Of a stretch of 64,000 nucleotides of DNA, positions 23,036 to 36,414 are shown one piece after another (position 1 is the first letter of the stretch; the number at the start of each line of letters is the position of its first letter). Made by a program: the position numbers and the translations under genes. Source of the stretch: Nannobrachium achirus (Eukaryota > Chordata > Actinopteri > Myctophiformes > Myctophidae); NCBI GenBank assembly GCA_963921795.1, contig OY997645.1:27911659-27975658 (forward strand). Direction: 5' to 3'. Under the pieces are notes generated by a model. That model was not told where the DNA came from. It did no database searches and saw only the letters and a list, made by a program, of their open reading frames with translations.

Positions 23036-23388
23036 GGACGGAAGAGAGCCACAGAACACAGGCTCATCAGCACAGATTAGTTTAGCAACCCAACCATACA
23101 AGCATGAACTGGCGCAGCTGTATCTGATCTGAGGCTGATACAGTAGCCAATTAAAAGTACAGTAGGCTCATTGCATATTACAGTATTACCGTGATACGTT
23201 ATTTACGTACGAGGTTGAAAGCCTGAAAATATGCTATCCCAGACATGATTAAAAAAAGTAAAGTGGTCTTATTCTACAATGCTGTAAGATACAGTTCCAA
23301 TTTTTTTAACAGGGATTTAGAAACAACTATTCTACATGTACAATATGTATATAAACAAATAGCTTATTTCCCTGAACAGCCCCTTTAA

Positions 23389-24992
23389 GAAGGAGGCTTT
23401 AAAAAGTATTTTGCTGAGAAAAAGCTTTTTCAGCACGAAAATACAGGCTTGTGTCCCAGCATCTACCTCGTCATAAGTACCCTTCCCCTTTTCTGACGCC
23501 AGTTCTATCACAACACTGGCACTGGGATCTTGTATATCATGTGTAGGCCTGCCGTATAGCCTGGGAACATTTACACATTAAATTCAAGACATTTTTTTTG
23601 CTTGAATTGCAATGTGCTGTTTCAATTTGATTTGATCAATGCAAGAATGACACTCCTATAAACAAATCCACTTGGCATTCATTTTACACTAACCTGCCAG
23701 TATCTCCTCTCTCTCTCTTTTCCTTCTCAATCTTCCAAGATTTCTGTATCCATAAGCCTGCAGCTCCAGTGGGAAGGTGTTGGGATGATAAGAAACAGAG
23801 GGCCGGGAACAACGCAGAGGCAGGAAAAGGGAGGGCAGGAGATTCAGTTACGTTCAGTGTTTTATTCACTTTTTATGATTCCCAGATGTTGGGTAAAAAA
23901 CCTGGTTCAAGCTTCTTTTCTTTTTCTTTCTTTTTTTTTTTTTTTTTTACCTTTTATTGAGGTAGAGAGGTTTGCTGAGCAGAATACATGATTAGCATTT
24001 CACATTCAGAAAGTATTTTATTGTTGAGTATGGATCAAATAAGGAATTAGCTTTGCCTCAGACTCTGTGACTCAACAGGCCAAACATAAAACAATTACAA
24101 ACACTTACCACAGATTTTGCAGTGTGAAGCAGTACAGATGCACATCAGGTGCTATCTTTGGGAAAGAGGTTATGTAGATGTTGTGAGATGCGGATGGCAA
24201 TGGCTTGATGATAGGATGATAGGCCTTGATGATAGGACACACCTGCAAGCTTCTCATGACATCTGCACTTTTCCAACATTGGCTTCCAAGCAGTACAGCC
24301 ACTTGACCAAATCAGCTTTAAATAAAGGGACGGACCCTTGACCCTTACCCCCATTGGTTCTGACCCAAATGCATTTGGGTCCCCATCCAGGGCCTTATTT
24401 AGGTCCCCATCCAGGCCCAATCCAGATTCAATGGGGGTAAATTTACTATAATCTTTTTTTCTCTTAGAAATGCGACTAATACAAAAAAATATTATTTAAC
24501 TCAAGTCTCCATGGTGTGACTAATCAATAGACAAAAAGTAATTTTGGGGTGAAATACTCCTTTAAGCAGTCACAGCATGTCCCTATTGGCCGTCTAAGCA
24601 CCAACCAAGTTTGGGGCCTTTACCAGGCTGGGAACTGGAGTTATGGCTTTTTAAAGACCAGCCAATAGGAACACAGAGTAGGGCGGTGCAATAGTGCACT
24701 TGTGATGGCAGACCCCTGACCAGCGTTGGTGCCAAGTTTGGTGCGCATCGGAGCAACAGTGCGCCTCGCAGGCCAGCATGTTATGTTTGTAACATCCACC
24801 ATCCGCCCGCCCGCCCACCCACTAGGCAATTCTAATATTGGATGTGTTGCTTCTCAAGAATCAAGAATGAAAAGGATTAACTTACCACTTACTCATAAGG
24901 GTACAAGCAGTGAAATGGTGTGCGTGCGACGCCGTGCGTGCATGTGTGCCTGCGTACATGCATGATTTTGTGAGTGCATGCATCATGCGTGC

Positions 24993-25029
<37 letters not shown>

Positions 25030-25420
25030 CGTGTGTGTGTGTGTGTGCGTGTGTGTGTGTGTGTACAGTATGTAGAGAAGCACAGATGTAGGCCTACAGT
25101 ACATGTGTGTGCATAGAAAATACTGAATCAGTGGAAAATGTGCCTTGTGAGAAGCAGCAGTGTATATTTCTCCTGTGTGGATGCCCAGGGCCGAGACTGT
25201 GCTTTATAAATATGGCCAATTACATGTGCTCCAGGTGTTCCTGTTCATTCCATGCCAAAGTGCCCCGGTGGAGTGGGCTGGTAATGGCTCTCTTGCTGGG
25301 CTATCAGCCCATAAAGATGATGACTAAATTGACCAGACTTTTTCTTATGCTGCCTGCCCGCTGCTTTCTATTCATGTGTGCGTCTGTCCTGTGTGCGTGC
25401 ATGTGAATACGCTCTGTATA

Positions 25421-25511
<91 letters not shown>

Positions 25512-25718
25512 AACAGAGGCACCTCTATGGCTCTCCTCTCTATACAGTATATCTTATATATATTTTTTGACATTTTCCCCCAATGTCTCCATTCCTTCAT
25601 CCTACAGCAGTTCTGCCACAGGGATATACAGTGCACTGACTTCTCTTGTAGAAGTCCTACTGGCATACATTTCAGTGAAGTGACTGCCAAGGTAGACTTC
25701 CTACAGTACATGCACACA
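23389..25718. other. Intergenic with microsatellites
   Basis: No supported gene. It holds a poly-T stretch (about 23923-23948), interrupted (GT)n at 24994-25064, (GT)n of about 79 bp at 25423-25501, and a divergent repeat near 24640-24830 with CCGCCCGCCCGCCC. Confidence 0.7.
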
Positions 25719-25799
25719 CAGGGGCGTCGCAAGGGGTAGGAAAGTGGGACTGAGTTACCAGGGCCCAAGGTGTAGGGGCCCTAGTAACTTTAGCTATTG

Positions 25800-25872
25800 A
25801 AAAATAGCAGATATACAAGCTCACAGCGCGGCACCGAGTGCCGCGCTGCGAGCTTGTAGATCTGCTATTTTT
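25800..25872 (+). repeat. Portable hairpin, full (PH7)
   Basis: AAAAATAGCAGATATACAAG on the left and its complement ending TCTGCTATTTTT on the right. The tip is GCGCGGCAC-CGA-GTGCCGCGC. Almost perfect over 73 bp. Confidence 0.95.
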
Positions 25873-26012
25873 GAAAAGTCTTTGAATATATGTATTATTT
25901 AAGTGAACATTTGTAACTCAAATTTTGCTTCTGGGAGGTCCCTGGAACTAAACGTTTGAGCACCACTGACATAGAAACATAGGTTTCTTGCGCACATTTT
26001 CACGATTTTTCC

Positions 26013-26085
26013 AAAAATAGCAGATCTACAAGCTTGCAGCGCGGCACTCGGTGCCGCGCTGTGAGCTTGTATATCTGCTATTTTT
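26013..26085 (+). repeat. Portable hairpin, full (PH8)
   Basis: AAAAATAGCAGATCTACAAGC on the left with the tip GCGCGGCAC-TCG-GTGCCGCGC. Same length as PH7. Differences between the arms are limited to a few positions. Confidence 0.95.
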
Positions 26086-26167
26086 CAATAGTTAACATTC
26101 ATGGGGGGCCCACAGTGAATCCTTGTACCCAGGGCCCAGAATTTGGTGTGACGCCCCTGTGCACACA

Positions 26168-28797
26168 GTCGGGTTGCTTCCACTGCAGATCTAGCAGCAT
26201 ACAGTCCAATAACACAGTAGGAATTCTATACTCCCACTACGGTATGACATTGCATTTTGACCATATAATCGTTTTCAAGGTAATATGAGTAGGCATAAAC
26301 ATAATACTCCCCCTGCAACAAAGGAATTATTGGACAGCATGCAAGCGCTTGCTCTATTGTGTACTCTAGTTTCCATAAAGTGTCAGATGTGGAATGTAGC
26401 AGTCTAATGTTTCACTCTTCCTTCCGCTGAGTAGCAGAGTGAAATTATGTCGACGCATGCTTCTCAACACACACATCAGAGCATTTGCATTTAGAAGACA
26501 TTAACAAGTTTGAGACATTAACAGATTGTGAGAATGTACAATGTAGCAGTGCATCTTGCATGTTTGATTTAAGGCAGAGTCATGCTTGGTCATTCACTAG
26601 TATTGACCTCGGGCCAAGGACCCCCTAAAAGTAACAGTTAAGAGAATAGACCAGACTAAGGCTGTGACCCTATTCTATGTAGAGGATTATAGTGTGCCCA
26701 ACTGTAAAATAAAATAATCAAATCATACAGTTCGGGAATTACATGAGAATTAAGTGGCTCCAATGTGGATCTCAGACTTCAAGTGGTCAGCCTGTAACGT
26801 CAGTCATATGACTTGATGATGTATGACTCGAAATGTGGGCACGGTTTGACTTCATTGACTTCATTATACAAGTAAAAGTAAAAAATGTCAAAAAGTTATT
26901 GAAGGTTCTAGTGGCCTTTGTGGCCTACTGGCAGTGTGCACAAGGCGCTGATAAGTCCAGCGGTTTGCAAGATTAGCCACCGACAGAGCAGAGGTAGCAA
27001 ATTCATACACGTAATTAGGACAGGTAGGACTAGCAAGGAAGGTCAGTTTCTGAACAACCACCAGAGGCCGACCCTCTTCGCTACTCCTCCCCGACGCAAC
27101 CAACGCTTGTATCACAGCACTATTCGTGGGAATCATAGGAAAGACTAGGGGAAGCGTGGCCAGTTGTGGCTTCAGCCAGATGCAGTGATATTTAGAACTT
27201 GAGTCATCATTTACCAAACTGGCTAGTAACTTGAAAGCAGTACCTGGCACAGCTCAGTCAGGAACACTCACATCGTAGATTAGATTTACTGTGCCAAATG
27301 GAATACAATTATACTTGGCACTCGCTCCTACCGGTATGTCCTGTGTCCTGCACTGACTAAAGCAATGCTTCATTTAAATTGTACCGGTACCTGCATTTGG
27401 AGGGTTTGTATGTGTTGAGAATGATTTCAAGCCCTAACTGTTAGAAATGCAATCTACTGAAATTATTTGGCAATGGTGGGTGTCCATTTTTGAGACAGAA
27501 ATGGGCTCAAGGCTTGGAAGAGGTGATCATTGTCAATTTGTTAAGAGAGAGAGACATCTATCCCTCTTATTTTTTATTGGTAGAGCATCAAAGGCATGAC
27601 ATCAAAGGCAGAAATATAGGGGAACCAAGGGTTAAAATGGTGAAACACAAAAAGTGTTTATCTTCTTGCTCAGTATTGGCGTCCAAATACTACTGTAGTT
27701 CTAGGATATACTGTAGGCTAGCTAGTATAGTAAAGTAACATGGTTTCAGTGTAGGCTGAAGTGTGTAGTGTAGCAGAGAGGCAACACTTTCCTCTCAGGA
27801 ACAGTTGCTATTTCTGTAAAAGCACACAATATGCCCATGGATATGGATGAGGATGAGGTGGTTGGCAGCGGTTTATTGAGGGGAGAGCCTGGCCTACTTT
27901 ATCCAAGACAGAACTCCTTGGCTGGGCCACTCAGGCTGAGTAGTGGCCCTTGGGCATATCGTAGCTCTACAGAAGGCTCACTTGGAGCTTGGAGATCTTC
28001 TTCTCAAGGAGGATACTGGACGGAAGAGAGGAGAAAATAAATCACTTTATTGGGGTGATATGAGGAAATGCTCGCCATAGAAATCTCATCTTCACATCAA
28101 TATAATATTTTAACGATATGATCTGTCAGCCATTTGCCTGTATAACTGTTGATGATGCTACTGAGACTGTATACATCATTGTAAATACTGTAACAAAGAA
28201 TTAGAAAGTAGTATGATGTTGCTGTCAGGCAGAAACCAGCTAACTCCATTTTTCAATTCTTCATAATTTTTTTAATAAATCAGTGCTATTGAACACCCTT
28301 TACGTCTGCGTGCGGGGTTTACAAATATTGAACCAATGAAAAGTGTTAAAAAGTGCTTCTGGCTAAACCTCCTAACTCCATTGGATCCTGTGTCCACTAT
28401 AGTGAATACACTACATCCATTTAGCTAGGACAAGATATTTTCAAACTAACTTGAAAGGTGAATTTCATGTTTCTTCAAAGGCACTGAAGTCTTTATTATT
28501 ATTATAATATTATACTCTAATGACAATTTGTTGTCACATATTTCAAAAGTCTGACTGAAAGAGACAGAGGTAGCCTTGTTTAGAACCTTTTTTTGCACTC
28601 TCCATGTCACTGAGTCAGGACTCAGATCGATGGAGACTCCCCATGTCAAAGGTAATCAACCTTGCAGCAGGGAGAGTATGTACTGTAACTATTGGCTTTG
28701 TGCTTTGTTTTTGATGATGTTCCAACTTTTCTTCTTTCCTTGCATGCCTTATCCACAATGTTTTTAAAACTTGGCATCAAGGGAAAGGGAGAGTGTG
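26168..28797. other. Intergenic, no gene seen
   Basis: No supported gene. A repeat unit AGTCAGGAACACTCAC near 27257 recurs at about 50469. A 120-codon minus-strand frame at 26888-27250 and a 69-codon plus-strand frame at 27831-28040 show no domain that I recognise. Both are best treated as chance frames. Confidence 0.6.
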
Positions 28798-28940
<143 letters not shown>

Positions 28941-29030
28941 ACGCGCATGCGTGGGTGTGTGCATATGGTGCATGCGAGCGCATGTGTATGTGTGCGCAAC
29001 TGCGCATGTGCGTGTGTGTGTTTGTGTGGA

Positions 29031-29588
29031 GTGCCAGTGAAGCAAAAGCAAGTCGTGACAACATACTGTGTGTCCCAGGGTAGTACACAACAGGACAGTG
29101 GGAGTTATGGAGATGAGAACAACAGAGCTCATGAAGGGCAGAGGAGGAGAGAAAAAGACTAGAAGAAGATGACAGACATACCCAACCTAAATTATCATTT
29201 TTTACTCTTTCACAGTTACATTACAGAGATAGTTCCTTCCCAAAATGGATTACTCACCCCATGCATGGAGACTTGAATTCATGGATATATTTTTTCCTTT
29301 TTCCTTTTTAGGGAACAAGTAACACAGCGTAAGGGCAAGGCGCGACCGTCAGGTCGACAGCGGTTGAGAGAGGTTGTTGTTATTTTAAGCTTCACAGGGG
29401 GAGATTTGGTGTAGACTGAAAAAAAGAAAAAAAAGAAAGAAAAACGGTCCAAGTATGCCAACTCAAGTCCAGTTTACTAATGTGGATCGGTGGGTCGGGA
29501 CCCATGTTTGGGTCACAAACTCGTTTTTATGGGTCAAGTAAATATCCTCTTTTTTCATTTCTTACATTTAAAAAAATATACCGTATAT
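29031..29588. other. Intergenic with repeat fragments
   Basis: GCGCGACCGTCAGGTCGACAG at 29340 resembles a Helitron-like 5' palindrome. GTGGGTCGGGACCCATGTTT at about 29488 resembles a hAT-MITE end. Neither can be bounded. No gene is seen. Confidence 0.5.
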
Positions 29589-30036
29589 CAGGGGTCTTCA
29601 ACGTTTTCAGGCCAAGGACTTAGTTACCCCCACAACCTTTCCATAGATTCATAGATTGTTTCATCGTTCGACAGCAAAATCATCTGTGTGTTTTGGATTC
29701 ATGTCAATTTGTGTTTTCAGATATTTAACCACTTGAACCGTCAATACTTAATAAACTTTACCTTTCACTCTGTACTTAGTCTGCTCTTTTCCCCCTCTAC
29801 ACAAAACCTCTTGCCGAAAATAGCTGATCTACAAGCTCACAACGCCTCGCGCTGCAAGGCGTTGTGAGCTTGTAGATCTGCTATTTTTGGCTAATATTCT
29901 CAGAATATGGATGCTAGGGTTCAAGTGGTTAATATAAAAACAGGGGAAAAAAGGTTTCTATCACACAAAGATTTGGAGGACCCCCTGAAGTCACTCTGAG
30001 CCACTGAGGTCCCGGACCCCCTGTTGAAGACCCTTG
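29589..30036. mobile_element. hAT-type MITE, CAGGGGTCTTCAA ends, carrying a hairpin
   Basis: The left end CAGGGGTCTTCAACG and right end CTGTTGAAGACCCTTG are inverted. The flanking 8-mers CCGTATAT and CTGTATCA match only partly. The central portable hairpin (29817-29887) has the different tip ACGCCTCGC-GCTGC-AAGGCGT. Non-coding. Confidence 0.7.
29817..29887 (+). repeat. Portable hairpin, full (PH9)
   Basis: AAAATAGCTGATCTACAAGC and GCTTGTAGATCTGCTATTTT arms, with a CTCACAACGCC/GGCGTTGTGAG inner stem. Tip bases differ from PH7/PH8 but the stem remains paired. Confidence 0.93.
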
Positions 30037-30242
30037 CTGTATCAAACATATAATTTTCGAGATGTCTGAGTGAGTGTCTGTCTGTCTGTCTGTCTGAAAC
30101 AGCGTTTCTCCTCAGTGGCTGGAGCAATTGATCTGAAATCGCATCACCATTAGCATATGAACACACCTGACATAACTGTGAAGCCCGTTTGTCACTTTCA
30201 CAAATCATATGCCGTATATTAGCATTTTTATGGTGTATCTAC

Positions 30243-30297
30243 TATCTATTCTGCATCTAGCATGAGGCATATCTATTCTGCATCTAGCATGAGGCAA
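30243..30297 (+). repeat. Tandem duplication, ~27-bp unit
   Basis: TCTATTCTGCATCTAGCATG with a GAGGCA tail occurs twice in tandem, directly before a (GT)n tract. Confidence 0.85.
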
Positions 30298-30310
30298 CAT
30301 GTTTAACCAG

Positions 30311-30496
<186 letters not shown>

Positions 30497-31112
30497 AACA
30501 CAGTATCTCTGTAGCCATTAAACAAAACGGGTATTTCTTACATTGATGCTCCTACATATTATCATGCAAGCACCAGTTAAAGTTACTTTCCATCCCTCAT
30601 CCCTCATCCCACATCCCATAACCCACACACTGCACATCATTTCGGAGCTCATATCTTTGAACGGGTAAGGGCTAGTATTATAAAAACTAGTCCTGTGCCC
30701 GGGGGTGTGCGATGAGGGATTGAATGTAGGAGTCTCAGAAGTAATGTTGGAGAACCCAGAGACCGGTGCCCGTTGGGCAGAATAGTGACCATTGTTGTCC
30801 AGTTGTGCAATACTCGTTGTATCCGTCTGTCTGGCTGGCACTAGCTCTTTTATGCCCATATATGGTGTTCCGTGTCTAGGCCAGTCTGTGATGTCAGCAC
30901 TGTAGTGATGTCAGTCATCAGTGATGTCAGTCAGTGATTTCAGTTGGGCTTTGTTGATGTCAGTTGGGCATTGTTGATGGCGGACGGTTGACGGCTGACG
31001 GACAGACATTCGGTAAATTAATAGCTAGATAAAAATAAAAACAATTCTAGTATTTCATCAAAGTATTTCATCAAAAACATATTCCTAAATAAATCAAAAA
31101 AGCTAAGTAGTG
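30497..31112. other. Intergenic with Helitron-like fragment
   Basis: TTTTATGCCCATATATGGTG at about 30848 and nearby GTCCGTCTGTCTGG match the interior of the H family and give a CCATATATGG decamer at 30856. Ends were not identified. The GATGTCAGT motif is repeated at 30890-30945. No gene is seen. Confidence 0.55.
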
Positions 31113-31180
31113 AAAATAGCAGATCTACATGCTCGCAATGTGGCACGAAGCGACGCGCTGTGACCTTGTAGATCCACTAG
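31113..31180 (+). repeat. Portable hairpin, decayed (PH10)
   Basis: GAAAATAGCAGATCTACATGC and GTGACCTTGTAGATCCACTAG arms with GCAATGTGGC/GCGACGCGC tips. The right flank runs into AAAACGTTTGGGAACCCCTGG, a hAT-MITE-like end. Confidence 0.85.
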
Positions 31181-31620
31181 TTTGGGTCCTGGGCAAACGT
31201 CTGATTTCTCTTTTTGTGCATCGAGCTAAAAACGTTTGGGAACCCCTGGTTTAAGTGGTTAAACAGTTCAAACAAGGACAGCAGGGACTGTAAGAACGGG
31301 CTGTAAGGATGGAAGATGGGTGGGAGTCGGAGAGGGATAGAGAAGAGTTGGGGGTGGGGGCGGGGCGGTTAAGGTGGACTGGTTCTGTCACTTACAGTGA
31401 GATCAGCATGGATGTGAGGGTCCCTTTCAGCAAGGATGAGTATCCTACTTCACACTGGCTCAATGAGCATGCGCACTCAAATGCACACATATCATGCACA
31501 CACATGTACATAAGAACCCCACATACGCACGCACGCACGGCATGCGCAGGCAGGCAGGCAGGCCGGCAGACAGACAGACAGAGAGAAAGACAGACAGGCA
31601 GGCATCATGTACACGCGCAC

Positions 31621-31722
<102 letters not shown>

Positions 31723-31841
31723 TGTGACGTTTTCGAGAAACATGCTCCCTCTCAGTAAGGATATCAGTCACAGAGAGACAACCATTTACTACCAAGGCCC
31801 TAGGCTGCTTCTGACCTTAGAGCAGACGCTCGCCTCTTTAG

Positions 31842-31889
<48 letters not shown>

Positions 31890-31893
<4 letters not shown>

Positions 31894-33051
31894 GCGTGCA
31901 TCTGCGAGGCTGTAAGGCTTTGAGGCTGTGTGGCTCTGCTTACATGTGCAATCATGCATGCATTTACGCATAAATGCGCGGGTCTCTATTCGTGCATTTT
32001 GGGTATTTTGGGTTAAAATGCAGAAGATCTACCTAAGAAGCAAATGTGAACTTTGAATGACTTCACAATATACATAAGAATGACAGTCACCAGGGAAAGC
32101 TTAAAGGGAGAATTTTAACGAGGCAAAATCTAAACCCGCTGGCACATGTTGTGGAAGTTAAATGTGCTAAGACGTCAAATCTGAAGAGGAAGTGTAAGGG
32201 GAAATCTCCAGACAACCATCCCCCTTTTCATAAGAGAATGAATTAGCCCACAGAGAATGATGAAGCATTGTGATCCGCGTGCCCACACAGACTATGGAGA
32301 GGATGGCAGCAGGGCAGCACTGATCTGATTTATAAGCTTCAACCCCAGGGGGGTTATATAGCCCCTACTGCCATAATATGGAACATTATGAAAGGTGATA
32401 AATGACAATCGCAATTGTTGCGAATCGTGTTATCCCTCTCTGTGCATGAGTGCGTGGGTGCGTGCGTGCGTGCATTTGTGCATGCTTGTGTGTGCTCGCT
32501 CGCACAAAAAACGGCTCTTGCTGGGGAGAATATACAGTTTATGTGTAATGTAGCAGTGAGGGTGGGTTGTGGTTGTTTGTGTGCTGATGAAACTGAGCTG
32601 GCTTGATATTTATCAGACTTGGCACAGTTAGATTAACTTCACAAGCCCAGAGGCTTAGTCTTTCACCACTCTCTCTCTCTCTCCCTGTCTGTCTCTCTGT
32701 CTCTCTCTCTCTTACCTCGCTCCCCAGGTCTTTGTGTGTCAGACATGCAAGTTCTGCTGTTCTGTTATAGGTGTTGTTTGTGGCCTCGTTCATAAATGCA
32801 GCATGACATCATGATGCCAAGTGTTATACATAACTTTGGTACCAGAATATTTCTTCATATGGAGCTGAATTGTACATACCAGAAACTCATCTCTCAGATA
32901 TAACGCACACTCAATTGATACATGTACAGGATAATTAAACGAATGATGGAATACAGAAGAATTGAACAAATGATCAAACAAAAGTACATAAATGGGTGAA
33001 AACACAGATGAATGAAAGAATTAATTACACATTATCCTCATCATTACCTTG
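31890..33051. other. Intergenic, no gene seen
   Basis: A CT-rich run lies at about 32670-32712. No other repeat could be bounded and no gene is supported. Confidence 0.6.
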
Positions 33052-33059
33052 ATTGCTAC

Positions 33060-33556
33060 TAGGGCATTCACCCAATATTCGAATATCAAAGTCACTATTC
33101 AACGTTGTTCACCGAAGTTGAATATTCGCTTATTTTTATTTTTGTATTGTTTTCTCTTTAAAAAATATATAATTCATAAAGCTTGGCTAGATAGGAAGTC
33201 ATAAGAATGAGTTGTCAATGCCCCTGGTGGATGCATTTGTTAATGCTCTATACCAAGGGTTCTCAATCCTTTTTAGGCTGTGACCCCCAAAATAAACATA
33301 TATGAACTGGGGACCCCCACCCTGACAAGCACTTGGAATTGTAGGTATTACATTTAATGTGACTCGGTTCCACAGATAAATATTGTGAAAATAGCACATC
33401 TACATGCGCTGCGAGGCGTTGTGATCGGCTATTTTCATCGGCCTCTTGCTTACTTAATATTTGACAGTTTGGCCAGTCCTGTCGAATATTCGACTATTCG
33501 AATACTTTGAGGTTGAATAATTCGAATACTAAAAATCACTATTCGTGAATGCCCTA
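33060..33556. mobile_element. hAT-type element, TAGGGCATTCAC ends, with nested repeat
   Basis: The 12-bp ends TAGGGCATTCAC and GTGAATGCCCTA are perfect inverted repeats. Perfect 8-bp direct repeats ATTGCTAC flank it at 33052-33059 and 33557-33564. Sub-ends are rich in ATTCGAAT. A different hAT-MITE fragment (AAGGGTTCTCAATCC, about 33256) and a decayed portable hairpin (33386-33436) lie inside, showing nested insertion. Confidence 0.9.
33386..33436 (+). repeat. Portable hairpin, shortened (PH11)
   Basis: GAAAATAGCACATCTACATGC on the left and GATCGGCTATTTTC on the right, with the inner stem mostly deleted (about 50 bp remain). Confidence 0.85.
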
Positions 33557-33564
33557 ATTGCTAC

Positions 33565-35035
33565 TGTATTATTTCTGTAGTAACATTTGTTTGTTTCTGT
33601 CTTTCTTAATTTTTCTTCCCCCCCCCCCCCCGTTTTAAAGTTGTCATCTACAGTATATGTTGGTATTTTCTTTCTGTTTGTTCATTCGACTTATTTCTTC
33701 ATCTATCATTTAAAGCCTTCCAGACATGTGCGGTTAATTTATAGCGTTTTGCTGCAAACGTTTAATACAATGCATCTGGTGCTTGTGCATAATTGTATGT
33801 TGCAGCAGTTCCAATGTTTTTTGTGCAACTAACTAACTTTAGACAGGGATCGCTGGAGCCTGTCTTCAACAGGAGGGATTGAGGCTTGACAGTGATTGCC
33901 AAGTAGAATCAAATTCTGTGTTTTATCAGATTTGAGTCCTAGCCATCATCACTGTTTAGTGTTGGAGGTTAATGTGTAGCTTGTATGGACAACTTGTTAG
34001 GTGGCTCGTTAAGTCTTTATTACTTTATTACTGGGCCTGGAAAGGTCTACCATAGGCCACAGAGAGCCATAAACGTCATCTATGCATTACCATACTGCCA
34101 ACAGCATAACTTTCCCACACTTCAACCTCACAGCCTACAAGCTGTAACCCAATACATGCTTTGCATGAAAAATAATGGGTGTATTATGTTTAAGAAAGAT
34201 CCTATGCATATAATGAGTATGCTCATTATTATTATTATTACCCTTATTATTATTATTGTTGTTGTTGTTGTTATTATTGATTATGATGATGATGATGATG
34301 ATTATACAGCAGTATGAATAATGTATTTTAGTCCCATATCATAATGAAATAACCCATTTTCATCATAGCTCCGGATCAACAAATTAGCAATGAAAATGGT
34401 CAAGAAAGGTATAAAAACCGACACATTCTTGGCTATAGTTTTTGCATCGATCAGAATCAGAATGATTCAGTGACACATAATGGACCCTGACTACTGTAAG
34501 TGTTTTGTGGCATTATGGTCTGTGGAGAATGTCACACAGTCATCAAATTACCACAGTGAGAAAGGAGAAATCAAGATTCAATTGGAACATACCAGAGTAG
34601 GCTAGTAGATTAGAGTTTGTCACGTGATGTTTTAACTGTCTGGCCTGGCTGATTAGCCACAAAAGGCCAGTCTGACTGTGGTTATAAGGACAAGCATAGA
34701 CGGAATGATAGTGTTGTGTTGATGTATGTACATATTTTAGTTTATATTTCCCTTTCCACACCACATCGGTACAATTTACAAAAACAAGACCAACAAGAAC
34801 ATTTCGACAAATAGGACGTGTTTTTCCAACACAGACTGATGGTTATCTTTTAAGCAGTGAAATGAGGGGCATCATGACCCACAAATACATCACAGTAGCC
34901 ATCTTAACTGTTGTTCACATGACAGTAATATATAAATATATATTCTTTCCTTACATGTTTTATCCCATGATTTTGTAACCCATTTTTCTCCCAGTAGTCA
35001 GGCGGAAATTCTGGAAAAAGGCCTTCTATAAGCAG
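33565..35035. other. Intergenic with triplet runs
   Basis: A poly-C tract lies near 33618-33632. ATT/GTT/GAT triplet runs lie at about 34225-34310. No gene is seen. Confidence 0.65.
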
Positions 35036-35751
35036 GTTAGAGGCATTTGGGGGTAAAAGTGGGTAACCAGGCCATTTTACATAATTCAGGGGTGCAGAAT
35101 CTGAAAAACCTGGTTACCAATCAAAATTTTGAGTTTTTGACCTTCTAATTTGCATAACAAAGTGGCTACCGAATTGTACATTTTGAACTATTTATTCAAG
35201 CAATATTTCTCTTTCAAAAAACTTTTCATTATTTTATCATATAATCAGGGTTTTGCAAACACCCAGGACAGTTTTTGAGTTGCTTGATTCAGTTTATATT
35301 TAGATATTTGATATTCATTGTATCAGACACGCCCCCTTCCTATACAAACCCATTGTAACTTCAAACTCCATTTTAACCATGATAGATTTAATGAAAACAC
35401 CCGTCCTTTTTTCTGGTGACTCCTGACGCCCTCCTAATACGTGAGCAGGTCGTGTTCTTTCGATAACTCCTTTAATTTCTTTTTAATAATGTATTTTTTG
35501 TATTTATTTATTTTTCATTTTCCCAAATAATTATTGAAAAGAAACTAAAAAAGTTATCGAAAAACACTGCCTGTTCGTGTATTAACACGTTGCAAGCCGC
35601 GGCAGAACCCTCTGAACAGAGGTAGCGCCGAAGAAATAAGCCATTTATTTACAAACATGTTTTAAAAAAACAAAGCCCACATGATAACAACACGTACTGG
35701 AGTGCTCGACACAGCGTACATATTCATCCTGCAGAGGTCGGCGATCTTACT

Positions 35752-36015
35752 TTGGCGAGGCGGAGGGGAGATCAATTCCATTCGTTTACGTGCGGCGAAG
35801 CAGGGAAAGGAGCGATAGAGAAGCGGCGCCCGAACGTGATTGAAACCGCGATCCACGAACAGAGACAAAGACCAGCCATCTTGTTTGAGCTTCTTGCTGA
35901 GTTTCAACACTGGGGAGAGGATGAGGCTCCTCCTGGCCAGCCATCCATCCAGAATGTGAGTCAACGGCGTGGCCTGCTGGATATTAGGAGTATCACACCC
36001 AGCACCAGAAAATGA
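35752..36015 (+). other. Unrecognised 87-codon frame in GC-rich core
   Basis: An ATG-initiated frame rich in Arg, Glu and Gln, with an ILFELLAEFQHWGEDEA stretch. A 100-codon frame overlaps on the other strand (35662-35964). I recognise neither. The GC-rich core between AT-rich inverted arms could be captured host sequence or a transposase relic; this is not resolved. Confidence 0.2.
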
Positions 36016-36309
36016 CTGTCAGAGCATATTAACCCTTTCAGATCGCTCCAAAAAGACACAGAGAAGAATTTCCGATGTTTTTTTTTTTTTTATTATAATT
36101 TATATCAAAAGTCCGGGAATAGACGGCGTGGCTGATGGGACCCAGTAGGAAGTCCGAGGGAGTACGGCCAGGCTTAGAAGGTGTTAAGAGGGCGTCAGGA
36201 GTCACCAGAAAAAAAGGATGGGTGTTTTCATTGAATCTATCATGGTTAAAATGTTTTTGTATTTAAGTGAAATATCTCTTTTAAATAAAAAAATCACACC
36301 CGTGTGAAC

Positions 36310-36347
36310 TGAGCGGTGGTTTACCCCCCCCCCCCCCCCCTTTCCCC

Positions 36348-36414
<67 letters not shown>

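Larger units (their letters stand above)
21853..23384. mobile_element. TTAA-flanked non-autonomous element
   Basis: The ends AGGGACTGTTCAG and CTGAACAGCCCCT are inverted repeats (12 of 13 matching). TTAA lies outside both, at 21849-21852 and 23385-23388. A TTAA duplication fits piggyBac-like or other TTAA-targeting elements; the family is not assigned. The interior contains a nested CAGTGGTGG-type MITE (22102-22513) and a large CA/TG hairpin (22598-23031). No transposase was found. Confidence 0.65.
25719..26159. mobile_element. hAT-type MITE with a hairpin in each end (copy 2)
   Basis: Ends are CAGGGGCGTCGCA and TGTGACGCCCCTG. Perfect 8-bp direct repeats TGCACACA flank it at 25711-25718 and 26160-26167. 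The two portable hairpins (25800-25872 and 26013-26085) are each 73 bp and nearly perfect palindromes, placed symmetrically in the inverted ends. The sister copy at 18095 has the same layout. No protein is encoded, so any movement depended on transposase from elsewhere. Confidence 0.92.

Noticed and set aside
26888-27250. 120-codon minus-strand frame considered as an exon
   Set aside because: No recognisable domain, no convincing splice sites at either end, and adjacent sequence recurs near 50469.
29338-29360. GCGACCGTCAGGTCGAC considered as a further Helitron-like copy
   Set aside because: Only the short palindrome is present. No downstream family sequence or 3' end could be found, so chance or a decayed stub is as likely.
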